From the NCBI RefSeq assembly GCF_036116635.1, contig NZ_CP107995.1, forward strand, positions 8,680,001-8,744,000: a stretch of DNA of 64,000 nucleotides, given 5' to 3'. Shown one piece after another: positions 7,822-16,139 of the stretch (positions are counted from its first letter, which is position 1; the number at the start of each line of letters is the position of its first letter). The position numbers and the translations under genes are program-made. This stretch comes from Amycolatopsis sp. NBC_00345 (GTDB taxonomy: Bacteria; Actinomycetota; Actinomycetes; Mycobacteriales; Pseudonocardiaceae). The notes under the pieces were generated by a model. The model did not search any database and was not told where the DNA came from. It saw only the letters and a list, made by a program, of their open reading frames with translations.

Positions 7822-8363
7822 TGTTCGAACGGTTCACTGTCGACGCGCGGATGGCCGTGGTCGAAGCCCAGCTCGTGGCGCGGGAGCTGGGCTCGCGGGA
7901 GATCTCGCCGCAGGACGTGTTCGCGGGCCTCGCTAGAACGGAGAACGGTGACGCGCAACGGCTGCTGGAGCAGCTGGGCGTCTCCCGCGACGAGGTGCTG
8001 GCCGAGCTGGAGCGCATCCGGCGCCGTGGCGGGATCAGCGACGCCGACGTCGAGGCGCTCACGGAGTTCGGCATCGACGTCGAGCAGATCGTCGAGCGCG
8101 TCGAGCAGACCCACGGCCCCGGCGCGCTGGCGAGCAGCGGCAAACGCACGCGGCGCGGCCACATCCCGTTCACCGTCGAGGCCAAGAAGACGCTGGAGCT
8201 GAGCCTGCGCGAGGCCGTGAAGCTCGGCGACAAGCACCTGGGCCAGGAGCACATGCTGCTGGCGCTGGTGCAGCAGAAGGGCGCGGTCGCCGACCTGCTG
8301 GCCGCGCGCGGCGTCGACTACCCGACCGTCCGCCGGGCGGTCGGTCAGCGCGAGGCGGGCTGA
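7821..8363 (+). CDS. Stand-alone Clp N-terminal domain protein
   Basis: This 180-residue protein has two Clp-N repeats: MFERFTVDARMAVVEAQLVA at residues 1-20 and IPFTVEAKKTLELSLREAV near 115-133. The second continues with LGQEHMLLALVQQ. In ClpC the domain binds substrates and adaptors, but no AAA ATPase module follows here, so it may act as an adaptor or decoy. GGAGGAACTG precedes the ATG. It overlaps the upstream HTH stop and converges with the YczE gene with 19 bases of overlap. Confidence 0.85.
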   Translation: MFERFTVDARMAVVEAQLVARELGSREISPQDVFAGLARTENGDAQRLLEQLGVSRDEVLAELERIRRRGGISDADVEALTEFGIDVEQIVERVEQTHGPGALASSGKRTRRGHIPFTVEAKKTLELSLREAVKLGDKHLGQEHMLLALVQQKGAVADLLAARGVDYPTVRRAVGQREAG

Positions 8364-9001
8364 TGCTGTTCCTGCTGGCGGCGCCCCGTCCGCCACGTGA
8401 CGAGCGGCAGGAGCGCGTGCGTGAGGGGGCCGATCGACGCCGCGTAGAGCACGGTCCCGACGCCGACACTGCCGCCGAGCAGCCAGCCGAAGGCCAGCAC
8501 CGTCACCTCGATCCCGGTGCGGACCAGCCGCACCGACCGGCCGGTGCGCGCGGTGAGCCCGGTCATCAGCCCGTCGCGCGGGCCGGGGCCGAGGCGGGTG
8601 CCGACGTAGACGGCGGTCGCGACGGCGTTGAGGACCACCCCGCCGGCCAGCAGCACGATCTGCCACGCGAGCACGTGCTGGTCGGGCAGCACGGCGCGGA
8701 CGGCGTCGACGGTCACGGAGATCACCGCGATGTTCGCGGCCGTCCCGACGCCGGGGCGCTGGCGTAGCGGGATCCAGAGCAGCAGCACGAACACCGACAC
8801 GATGGCGGTGACCGTGCCGAAGCTCAGCCCGGTGATCTTCGTGAGGCCGTCGTTGAGCACGTCCCACGGGTCGAGGCCGAGGCCCGCGCGGGTGAGCATC
8901 GCCATGCTGGCGCCGTAGAGCGAGAGCCCGCCGATGAGCTGGAGGCCGCGGAGCACGGGGGCCCGGCGGAGACTGAGCGGACTGAGATCGGTAACTGCCA
9001 C
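8345..9001 (-). CDS. YczE/YitT-type integral membrane protein
   Basis: The 218-residue protein has about five transmembrane segments. The family motif LTRAGLGLDPWDVLNDGL lies near residues 35-52, and GTRLGPGPRDGLMTGL lies further on. YczE-like proteins are often encoded divergently from a MocR regulator that controls them, as here. The GTG at 8999-9001 gives VAVTDLSPL and is chosen because it keeps the intergenic operator free. The transported compound is unknown. Confidence 0.8.
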   Translation of the reverse strand: MAVTDLSPLSLRRAPVLRGLQLIGGLSLYGASMAMLTRAGLGLDPWDVLNDGLTKITGLSFGTVTAIVSVFVLLLWIPLRQRPGVGTAANIAVISVTVDAVRAVLPDQHVLAWQIVLLAGGVVLNAVATAVYVGTRLGPGPRDGLMTGLTARTGRSVRLVRTGIEVTVLAFGWLLGGSVGVGTVLYAASIGPLTHALLPLVTWRTGRRQQEQHQPASR

Positions 9002-9022
9002 TTCTGCACTATCGGGCACCAC

Positions 9023-9060
9023 TGGTCTGGTAAACCATGGCCAATTGCGGATAATTGGCC
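9023..9060. promoter_or_regulatory. Divergent operator for the MocR/YczE pair
   Basis: GGCCAATT (9039-9046) and AATTGGCC (9053-9060) are exact inverted repeats six bases apart, ending two bases before the MocR ATG. TGGTAAACCA lies just upstream. MocR proteins typically bind paired repeats between themselves and a divergent target. Binding is inferred. Confidence 0.6.
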
Positions 9061-9062
9061 TT

Positions 9063-10517
9063 ATGGAACCGCACATCCCACTGGGTAGCCGGATCTCCGG
9101 CGAGAGATTGGCCGTGTTACTGGGGGAGTGGCGACGCCGGGGTTCCCGCCAGGGCGCGGCCGATCTCGCCGCGGCCGTCGAGCTGCAGGTGCTCGACGGC
9201 CAGCTCCCCATCGGCACCCGGCTGCCCGCGGAGCGGGAGCTGGCCGAGGCACTCGCTGTCAGCCGCACGCTCATCGGCGCGGCCCTCGACCGGCTGCGCG
9301 AGGACGGCCTGGTCGCCAGCCGCCGCGGCGCCGGCTCGTGGATCGCCGGCACGGGACGGCGCGGGCACGAACGGGCGCTGCCGTCCGGCGAGGGCCTGCT
9401 CGACCTGGCGCGCGCCGCGCCGTCCGCGCTGCCCGGGCTGATGTCCGCGGTCGACGACGCGCGGCGAGCCCTCACCGAGTACGTCACCGGCAACGGCTAC
9501 CTCACCGGCGGCCTGCCGCTGCTGCGTGAGCGGATCGCCGAGCGCTACACCGCGCGCGGCCTGCCGACGTCGCCGGACCAGGTGGTGGTGACCGGCGGCG
9601 CGTACTCGGCTTTTGTGCTCTGCCTGCGGATGCTCGCCGGGCCGGGCGACCGGGTGCTCGTCGAGCAGCCGACGTATCCCAATGCGCTCGACGCCATCCG
9701 CGCCGCCCACGCCCTGCCCGTGCCGGTGGCGCTCGACCCGGTGCGCGGCTGGGACCTGGCGGGGATCGAGGCCGCGCTGCGCCAGGCGTCGCCGCGGTTC
9801 GGCTACCTCGTGGTCGACTTCCAGAACCCCACCGGCCTGCGCCTCGACGCGGCGGGCCGCGAGCGGCTCGGTGGCCTGCTGGCCCGCTCGCGGACCCCGG
9901 TGGTCGTCGACGAATCCTTGGTGGAGCTGGATTACGAGGGCGATCCGCTCGACGCGCCCCCGCCGCTGGCCGCGTTCGCCGGTGATCTGACGCTGATGGT
10001 CGGCTCCGCCGCGAAGTCCCACTGGGGCGGCCTGCGGCTGGGCTGGATCCGGGCGTCCGCGGACCTGGTGGACCGGCTGGGCTCGTCGCGGTTCGCGGTG
10101 GACCTCGGCGCGCCCGTCTTCGAGCAGCTGGTGCTGGCGTCCCTGCTGGAGCCGGCGGGCTACGAGGCGCTGGCGCGTCGCCGGGCGGAGCTCCAGGGCC
10201 AGCGGGACGCACTGGTCGGGGCGCTGAAGTGGTACTGCCCGGAGTGGACGTTCGAGGTTCCGTCCGGCGGGCTTTCGCTGTGGTGCCGGCTGCCGGAGCC
10301 GATGAGCACCCGGCTGGCGGTCTCGGCCGCCAACCACGGCGTCCAGCTGGCGCCGGGCTCGCGGTTCGGCGTGCACGGGGGTTTGGAGCGGTGGCTGCGG
10401 GTGCCGTTCGGGCTGCCGCCGGACCAGCTCTTCGAGGCCGTCCGGCGGCTGAGCATGGCGGCCGCGTCGGTGCGCGGGCTGGCGGCGGTGCCGGCGGTGA
10501 ATGTGCCGGTCACGTAA
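9063..10517 (+). CDS. MocR/PdxR-type regulator (YczR-like)
   Basis: This 484-residue fusion has an N-terminal GntR winged helix (LPAERELAEALAVSRTLIGA, about residues 60-79) and a fold-type I aminotransferase domain. The PLP-binding lysine is in VGSAAKSHWGGLRLGW; substrate and cofactor landmarks include VDFQNPTG and VVDESL. MocR proteins use PLP or an adduct as effector. The divergent YczE membrane gene suggests the YczR subgroup, whose physiological signal is unsettled. The ATG at 9063 lies right after the inverted repeat. Confidence 0.88.
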   Translation: MEPHIPLGSRISGERLAVLLGEWRRRGSRQGAADLAAAVELQVLDGQLPIGTRLPAERELAEALAVSRTLIGAALDRLREDGLVASRRGAGSWIAGTGRRGHERALPSGEGLLDLARAAPSALPGLMSAVDDARRALTEYVTGNGYLTGGLPLLRERIAERYTARGLPTSPDQVVVTGGAYSAFVLCLRMLAGPGDRVLVEQPTYPNALDAIRAAHALPVPVALDPVRGWDLAGIEAALRQASPRFGYLVVDFQNPTGLRLDAAGRERLGGLLARSRTPVVVDESLVELDYEGDPLDAPPPLAAFAGDLTLMVGSAAKSHWGGLRLGWIRASADLVDRLGSSRFAVDLGAPVFEQLVLASLLEPAGYEALARRRAELQGQRDALVGALKWYCPEWTFEVPSGGLSLWCRLPEPMSTRLAVSAANHGVQLAPGSRFGVHGGLERWLRVPFGLPPDQLFEAVRRLSMAAASVRGLAAVPAVNVPVT

Positions 10518-10531
10518 GGCTTCCAACGATA

Positions 10532-10601
10532 AACAGCCGGTGCACCGGATGGTCCGGCCACTCCAGGGAGGGTGGCGGTCGCATCCGGCGCACCGGCTGT
10601 T
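10532..10601. terminator. Long stem-loop after MocR gene
   Basis: The 20-base arms 10532-10551 and 10582-10601 are reverse complements with one mismatch. The 30-base loop contains a second small hairpin (CCACTCC against GGAGGGTGG). It follows the MocR stop by 14 bases and probably terminates that transcript, though no T-run follows. A degenerate mobile-element end is an alternative. Confidence 0.6.
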
Positions 10602-10987
10602 CGTCACCCGCTCCGCGAACGGAACGGGCACCGTGGCGGCTTCCTGGCACAGCCCCTCGACGTGCCGGGAAGCGCCGACGGCTCAGGCGGGCTTCGGTTG
10701 GCGCAGGTTCACGCTCGGCGCGGTGAGCGAGAACCTCCGGAGCACGCCCGTTGTGGGTCCCGGCGCCGCAGGGGCAGCGCGGCGCCGGGACCAGGACCCG
10801 ATCCGGCCGGGCGCGGTCGGCCGGTCGGGAAGCAGGAAGGTGTGCATGGACTTGCCCCTGTTGTCTTCAGAGCTGTTTCAACGGGCTACAGCGACTTCAG
10901 GGGAGGGCGCGGCGCAGCCGAACGGGCGCGCGAGCAAGAAGTTGATCTTGTTTTGGACGCGGCTCTCCCCGGAGGACCAGGTGCCGG
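10602..10987. other. Intergenic region with one strong hairpin
   Basis: There is no convincing gene in this stretch. A hairpin at 10756-10792 has 13-bp perfect arms (GGTCCCGGCGCCG and its complement) around an 11-base loop. A possible small frame starts at the ATG at 10848 after AGGAAGG, but it has atypical codon use and runs into the convergent gene. The patch around 10850-10960 is less GC-rich than its surroundings. Confidence 0.5.
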
Positions 10988-12994
10988 TCAGTCCGGGGAG
11001 GTGGTGGGCAGGGCGGCTTCCCTGCCCGCGCCGTCGACCTCGTGGTCGCGGCTGACACCGATCAGCTTCAGCTGAGTGGTGGTGGCGCTGTCGCCGGAGA
11101 CGGCGAACGTCTGCCGCGCGCCGCCGGAGCTGTCGTGCCCCGGGGTGGCGGTGGTGGTCGGCGCCATCGGCGCGCTGGGCGTGGCCGGGAGCCCGCCGCC
11201 GCCACCGCTGCCGCCGCCACCGGTGCCCGCGTGGGTGTTGGAGTCCTGCTGCTGGTGCTGGTGTGCCAGCGCGCTGCCGTCGCGCGCGGGCAGCTCGGTG
11301 AGGCTGCTGCGCGTGCCGGAAGCCGTGGTGACGGTGGTCGTGGTGAGCGCCCCGGCCGGCGCCGGTGCGGTCGCCGGGACAGTGGCGCCCGCAGGCGCGA
11401 CGGTCGCCCCGATCAGCGTCGGCACGGTCGCGGTGACGCCCCCGCTGACGGACCCACCGGAGAGCACCGGCCCGAGCACCCCGCCGATCGGCACCAGCGG
11501 CGGCGGGTAGTCCCCGTCCCCGGGCGTCGACGGCGGCAGCACGGTCTGCCCGACGGTGCCCACGGTCCCGACCACCCCGGTGACGGTGTGGATGGCGGTG
11601 TTCAGCGTCGTGTCGACCACATCGACGAGACCACCGACCAGGCCGCCCACGAGACCGCCGAGGAGGCCGCCGCTGTTCTGGTTTTGCTGGTTTTCCGGGG
11701 CCGGTTGGTCTGGCTGGGTCAGCCGGTCCGGCTGAACCGCGGGCTGCTGAACAACCATCGACGGCCGGACGACGGCGGTGGTGCCGCTGCTGTTGTCGGC
11801 ACTGTCATCGGCGCTGTTGTCGGTACCGGCTGGTTGGTCGGCGCTGGCCGGTTGGTCGGCCGAACTGCTACCGCTTGACGGTCGTGAGCCGGACCCGTCG
11901 GCTGAACCGTTGCCGCCGGAGGGTCGCGAGGCGGACCCGTCGGCCGAACCGCTGCCGCTGGCCGGTCCCGCTCCGCAGCCGCCAGCCGAGTTGCTGCCGG
12001 TGGGCAGCCCTGCGCCCGACCCATCGGTCGAGGCACTGCCCGGCGAGGCGGTTCCGGTGTTCGGCTCGCTCGATCCAGCGGGGGTGCCCGTTGCCGGGGT
12101 GCTGGCTCCGGCGGTCGTGCCGGTGTCCGGGGTGCTGGCCGTGACCGGGTCGCTGCTCGCCGCGGCGGCGTTGTCCGAGGTGCTGCTCGAAGCCGTGCCA
12201 TCCGGCGTGGTGGCCGAAGCCGTGCTGCCCGGGGCGCTGGCCGAGACGGTGCTCGAAGCCGTGCTGCCCGTCGTGGCCGAGACGGTGCTGCCCGTCGAGG
12301 TGTCCGTTGCTGTGGTCGCCGACGCCGTCGAGGCGGTGTGGCTGGGTCTGCTCCAGCCGGAGGTGCCCGTGGCCGAGCCGCGGCTGGTCGCTTCGCGGTC
12401 GCCAGGGTTGCCCGCTTCGCGGTCGCCGGGTGTGGCTGAGCCGCGGGGGCCGTCCGCTGCCTGGTGGTGCCGGGCGGGTGAAGAGTCTGAGGCGTGTTTC
12501 CCGGCGTGGGCGGAGGCGGTGGCGACGGTGTCGCCGGAAGGGGCGTCCGTGGCGTTCCGCTCGTCGGCCGACGCGCTGGTGTTCGCCAGCACCGCCCCGA
12601 GCAGCCACCCGGCCAGCGCAAGCCCGCCAGCCAGCGCGATCCGCGCGGTCGGCCGAGCAAGAGGACCAGCCCAAGCCCTCGGACGGTGCGCCCTCGCCCC
12701 ACCCGCCGTCGAAGCGGCCACCGGACCAGACATCGGCGAGCCGCCCACACCGCTGACAGCAGCAGCGAGGCCGGAGCCTGCGGAATCAGCCACAGCCAGG
12801 CTGTCCAACGCGCGATCGGGCGTCGCGGAATCAGCTGCGATCCGGTCGTGGATCGCGGGACCTGAGCCAGCGGAACCAGCCGTCGCGGAACCAGCCGTCG
12901 TGGGGTCAAGCGCAGCGGAAGCAAGCGTCCCGGGAGCCGAAGGAAGCGTCGGGCGGGCAGCCGTAGCGGGGTGCACGGGAATCGTGCCAATCAC
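10988..12994 (-). CDS. Large Ser/Thr/Gly-rich exported protein
   Basis: The 668-residue frame is dominated by low-complexity Ser, Thr, Ala, Gly and Pro. A hydrophobic stretch at about 117-136 (LAGGLALAGWLLGAVLANTS) ends in ASADE, as in a signal peptide cleaved near residue 143. A glycine-valine block GGLLGGLVGGLVGGLVD follows near residue 440. The start is uncertain: GTG at 12994 is just after an in-frame stop, while the ATG for residue 88 (12731-12733) would give a conventional signal peptide. It may be a glycosylated surface protein; no catalytic domain is seen. Long opposite-strand frames reflect its GC bias. Confidence 0.55.
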   Translation of the reverse strand: MIGTIPVHPATAARPTLPSAPGTLASAALDPTTAGSATAGSAGSGPAIHDRIAADSATPDRALDSLAVADSAGSGLAAAVSGVGGSPMSGPVAASTAGGARAHRPRAWAGPLARPTARIALAGGLALAGWLLGAVLANTSASADERNATDAPSGDTVATASAHAGKHASDSSPARHHQAADGPRGSATPGDREAGNPGDREATSRGSATGTSGWSRPSHTASTASATTATDTSTGSTVSATTGSTASSTVSASAPGSTASATTPDGTASSSTSDNAAAASSDPVTASTPDTGTTAGASTPATGTPAGSSEPNTGTASPGSASTDGSGAGLPTGSNSAGGCGAGPASGSGSADGSASRPSGGNGSADGSGSRPSSGSSSADQPASADQPAGTDNSADDSADNSSGTTAVVRPSMVVQQPAVQPDRLTQPDQPAPENQQNQNSGGLLGGLVGGLVGGLVDVVDTTLNTAIHTVTGVVGTVGTVGQTVLPPSTPGDGDYPPPLVPIGGVLGPVLSGGSVSGGVTATVPTLIGATVAPAGATVPATAPAPAGALTTTTVTTASGTRSSLTELPARDGSALAHQHQQQDSNTHAGTGGGGSGGGGGLPATPSAPMAPTTTATPGHDSSGGARQTFAVSGDSATTTQLKLIGVSRDHEVDGAGREAALPTTSPD

Positions 12995-13392
12995 GCCACC
13001 ACCACCGTCCGCGCCTGAAGCTCATGCGGTCACCGCACGAAGCTGATCTTGCTGGGGTTCTCTTCCGGCCAGGTCGCAGTTACCCCGGGGCTGCACTCTT
13101 TCTAGCACCGCTCGCGAGTGTTTCATCTCTCCCGCGTTCGATCCACCCCGTACGGCGGAACAGCCCTACCGGCTCCGGTGTCCAAACGGCCGAAGTTGAT
13201 CACCGTCCGTACCCCCGGACGCCCGCGCCAGGGCCATCTGGGCGCCCCCGGTAGCCGTCCCCGCAGGCGTTTGACCTGATGTTTCACGTCGGACAGCCAC
13301 TCAGAGTATCGCTTGATCAACGCTGGGTGCGCACCGCGTGCGGGCCCACGACTGTACTGAAAGGACAGCCCGGCATGTGGGACGCAAAGTGA
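12995..13392. other. Intergenic region upstream of the exported Ser/Thr-rich protein
   Basis: No gene is supported in this 398-base gap. It is the 5' region of the minus-strand exported-protein gene and could hold a long leader. On the minus strand, GGAGCCGGTAGGGC followed by GGGGTGGATCG loosely resembles part of the c-di-AMP riboswitch consensus, but the 3' half of that consensus is not recognisable. A TACTCT -10-like box lies near 13306-13311 on the minus strand. Confidence 0.35.
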
Positions 13393-14559
13393 TCAGACGA
13401 GTGACCGCAATCGCTTGACGGCCTCGTCGATGACTTCGTTGCGCTTGCAGAACGCGAAGCGCAGCAGGTGTTTCCACTCTTCCGGGTGATCGGTGAACAC
13501 CTTTACGGGCACGGCCGCGACACCCACGCGCTCGGGCAGCTCCCACGCCAGCTCGGCGGCGTCGGTGAAGCCGAGCGGCCGGACGTCGACGCACACGAAG
13601 TACGTGCCCTCGCTCGGCCGCACCTCGAAACCGGCGTCCGCCAGGCCCGCGGAGAGCCGGTCGCGCTTGTCCTGCAGGCTCGTGCGCAGGCCTTCGACCC
13701 ACTCCAGCTCGTTGTCCAGCGCGTACGCCACCGCCGGTTGCAGCGGCCCGCCCGAGACGAACGTGATGAACTGCTTCGCCGCCTTCACGGCCGCGACCAG
13801 CTCCGGCGTCGAGCAGACCCAGCCGATCTTCCAGCCGGTGCAGTTGAACGTCTTGCCGGCGCTGGAGATCGACACCGTCCGCTCGCGCATGCTCGGCAGC
13901 GTCGCCAGCGGGACGTGCTCATTGCCGTCGAAGACGAGGTGCTCGTAGACCTCGTCGGTGATCGCGATCAGGTCGTGCTCGACGCACAACGCGGCGACGG
14001 CCTCCAGCTGCGCGCGCGTGAACACCGTCCCGGTCGGGTTGTGCGGCGAGTTCAGCAGTACCGCGCGCGTGCGCGGCGTGATGGCGGCGCGCAGGGCGTC
14101 GAGGTCCAGCTCCAGACGCCCGTCGGGGTTCTCGACGAGGCCGATCACCCGCCGCTCGGCGCCGGCCATGGCGACCGCCGCGGCGTACGAGTCGTAGTAC
14201 GGCTCGACGACGATGACCTCGTCGCCGCGCTCCGTCAGCGCGATGAGCGCGGCGGTGATGGCCTCGGTGGCACCCGCGGTGACCAGGATCTCCGTGTCCG
14301 GGTCGTACTCGGTGCCGTAGCGCAGCCGGTGCCGGGCGATCGCCGCGCGCAGCTCGGGCCGCCCCGGGCCGGGCGGGTACTGGTTGGCGCCGCCGAACAG
14401 CGCGTTCTTCGCGGCTTCGAGCATCCCGGCGGGCCCGTCGGTGTCGGGGAAGCCCTGGCCGAGGTTCACGGCGTTGTGCTTCACGGCGAGTGCCGTCATC
14501 TCCGCGAAGATGGTCGCGGTGAACGGGCGGAGGCGGGGGACAAGAGCTGGTTCGCGCAC
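13393..14559 (-). CDS. Class I/II aminotransferase, DapC- or kynurenine-aminotransferase-like
   Basis: This 388-residue fold-type I aminotransferase has NLGQGFPDTDGP near residue 32, VTAGATEAITAAL, LLNSPHNPTGTVF, ITDEVYEHLVF and the PLP lysine in SISSAGKTFNCTGWKIGW. The arginine in LLRFAFCKRNEV binds the substrate carboxylate. The sequence resembles actinobacterial enzymes annotated as N-succinyldiaminopimelate aminotransferase. Without dap genes nearby, the exact substrate is open. It starts 29 bp from the divergent DUF445 gene. Confidence 0.85.
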   Translation of the reverse strand: MREPALVPRLRPFTATIFAEMTALAVKHNAVNLGQGFPDTDGPAGMLEAAKNALFGGANQYPPGPGRPELRAAIARHRLRYGTEYDPDTEILVTAGATEAITAALIALTERGDEVIVVEPYYDSYAAAVAMAGAERRVIGLVENPDGRLELDLDALRAAITPRTRAVLLNSPHNPTGTVFTRAQLEAVAALCVEHDLIAITDEVYEHLVFDGNEHVPLATLPSMRERTVSISSAGKTFNCTGWKIGWVCSTPELVAAVKAAKQFITFVSGGPLQPAVAYALDNELEWVEGLRTSLQDKRDRLSAGLADAGFEVRPSEGTYFVCVDVRPLGFTDAAELAWELPERVGVAAVPVKVFTDHPEEWKHLLRFAFCKRNEVIDEAVKRLRSLV

Positions 14560-14588
14560 GAAAACGCATCCTCACGGACAATGGCGTC

Positions 14589-15887
14589 GTGGAGCAACTC
14601 ACGCCAGCCAAGGTCACCCCGGCGGACCCACCCGGCGGCGCCGCCGGGGAAGAGCAGAAACGGCGTGCCCTGCGCAGGATGAAGCTGGTCGCGCTGGCTT
14701 TCCTGCTCGGCGCGACGGTCGTCTTCCTCCTCACGAGCTGGGCGGAGTCGGCCGGATGGCCGGGCTGGGTCGGGTATGTCCGCGCGGCCGCCGAGGCGGG
14801 CATGGTCGGCGCGCTCGCCGACTGGTTCGCCGTCACGGCGCTGTTCCGGCACCCGCTGGGCCTGCGGATCCCGCACACGGCGATCATCCCGAACAAGAAG
14901 GACCAGCTCGGCAACAGCCTGGGCGACTTCGTCGGGTCCAACTTCCTCTCCGAGGACGTCATCCGCGACAAGCTGCGGCGCGTCGAGATCGCGCGGCGCC
15001 TCGGCGGCTGGCTCTCGCAGCCGGCGAACGCGGAGCGCGTGACGTCCGAGCTGGCCACGGTCGTCCGTGGCGCCGTCACGGTCCTGCGTGACGAGGACGT
15101 GCAGGCGATCATGGAGCAGGCCGTGGTCAAGCGCGTGATCGACCGCCCGTGGGGCCCGCCGCTGGGCAAGATCCTGGCCGGCGTCTTCGAGGACGGTGCA
15201 CACCACAAGCTCGTGGACCTCATGTGCGACCGCGGTTACGAGTGGGTCCGTGACAACCACAACACGATGCTGCGCGTGGTCTCGGACCGCGCGCCGAGCT
15301 GGTCGCCGAAGTTCGTCGACGAGATGCTGGCGGACAAGGTGTACGGCGAAGTCCTGTCCTTCACCTGGGCAGTGAAGACGGACGTCAACCACCCGATGCG
15401 CCTCGCGCTGGACAAGTTCCTCGGCGAGTTCGCGCAGGACCTGCAGAACGACCCGCAGACGATGGAGCGCGCCGAGCAGGTCAAGGGCCAGATCATCAGC
15501 CACGACGAGGTGCAGAAGCTGATCGGCTCAGCCTGGGCGACGGCGAAGGAGATGCTGCTCAACGCCGCGGAGGACCCGTCGAGCGAACTGCGCCGCCGCG
15601 TCCGCGCGGGCCTGGAGTCCCTGGGCTCCCGCCTGATCACGGACGAGACCCTGGCGAGCAAGGTCGACGGCTGGGTCGAGAGCTCGGCGGTGTACCTGGT
15701 GGCCAACTACTCCAAGGAGATCACCACGATCATCACGGACACCGTGGAGCGCTGGGACGCGGACGAGACGTCGCGGAAGATCGAACTGCAGGTGGGCCGG
15801 GACCTCCAGTTCATCCGGATCAACGGGACCGTGGTGGGGGCGTTGGCCGGGCTGGTTATTTACGCGGTGGCGCAGTTGTTGTTCTGA
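14589..15887 (+). CDS. DUF445 domain membrane-associated protein
   Basis: The 432-residue product has an N-terminal transmembrane helix (LVALAFLLGATVVFLLTSW, residues 33-51) and then the DUF445 signature AAAEAGMVGALADWFAVTALFR with PLGLRIPHTAIIPNKKDQLG. A long helical region follows, and a C-terminal helix ends in VVGALAGLVIYAVAQLLF. The N- and C-terminal membrane anchors flank a large soluble helical domain. No function is established for the family. The start is the GTG at 14589. Confidence 0.85.
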   Translation: MEQLTPAKVTPADPPGGAAGEEQKRRALRRMKLVALAFLLGATVVFLLTSWAESAGWPGWVGYVRAAAEAGMVGALADWFAVTALFRHPLGLRIPHTAIIPNKKDQLGNSLGDFVGSNFLSEDVIRDKLRRVEIARRLGGWLSQPANAERVTSELATVVRGAVTVLRDEDVQAIMEQAVVKRVIDRPWGPPLGKILAGVFEDGAHHKLVDLMCDRGYEWVRDNHNTMLRVVSDRAPSWSPKFVDEMLADKVYGEVLSFTWAVKTDVNHPMRLALDKFLGEFAQDLQNDPQTMERAEQVKGQIISHDEVQKLIGSAWATAKEMLLNAAEDPSSELRRRVRAGLESLGSRLITDETLASKVDGWVESSAVYLVANYSKEITTIITDTVERWDADETSRKIELQVGRDLQFIRINGTVVGALAGLVIYAVAQLLF

Positions 15888-15945
15888 CGTTTTTGCTGGT
15901 GTTGCTGGGATTGTTGGGCTGCTTGGAGCTTGGACCGCTGGACGG

Positions 15946-15989
15946 TTGGGAGCTCGGGTTGCTGGGCCGCTGGGAGCTTGGGTTGCTGG
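15946..15989 (+). repeat. Imperfect 20-bp direct repeat in a low-complexity tract
   Basis: TTGGGAGCTCGGGTTGCTGG (15946-15965) recurs with two changes at 15970-15989, a 24-base period. It lies in a G/T-rich tract (15890-15990) that gives way to a C-rich CAGCCCCGCC tract (15999-16050). This strand-asymmetric composition lies between the DUF445 gene and the DnaA-box cluster. Confidence 0.6.
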
Positions 15990-16053
15990 ATTGCCGCGGC
16001 TCAGCCCCGCCCTGCCCAGCTCAGCCCCGCCCGCCCCGCCCCGCCCGGCCGAA

Positions 16054-16078
16054 TCAGTCCGGCGTCGGTGCGGACTGA
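16054..16078. terminator. Short hairpin after DUF445 region
   Basis: TCAGTCCG (16054-16061) pairs with CGGACTGA (16071-16078) across a nine-base loop. It could terminate the DUF445 transcript or mark the boundary of the DnaA-box region; no T-run follows. Confidence 0.45.
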
Positions 16079-16139
16079 CCGCTCAGGGTTTGCCGCCTGG
16101 GTCGCCCCGCGTCTGGTGTCCCCGACCGGTGTGGGTGGC

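Noticed and set aside
10848..11055. 69-codon plus-strand frame with AGGAAGG before its ATG
   Set aside because: Codon use is unlike the neighbours, there is no motif, and it runs into the convergent exported-protein gene.
11778..13046. Plus-strand 422-codon open frame opposite the Ser/Thr-rich protein gene
   Set aside because: It has no domain or signal peptide and mirrors the GC-biased codons of the minus-strand gene, which does show an export signal and structured blocks.
13141..13280. Possible c-di-AMP (ydaO-type) riboswitch upstream of the exported protein
   Set aside because: Only fragments such as GGAGCCGG and GGGGTGGATCG are reminiscent; the conserved 3' half and closing stem were not found. 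A covariance search would settle it.
13123..13320. 65-codon minus-strand frame starting MIKRYSEWLSD
   Set aside because: It needs a TTG start, has no Shine-Dalgarno and lies in the probable leader of the exported-protein gene.
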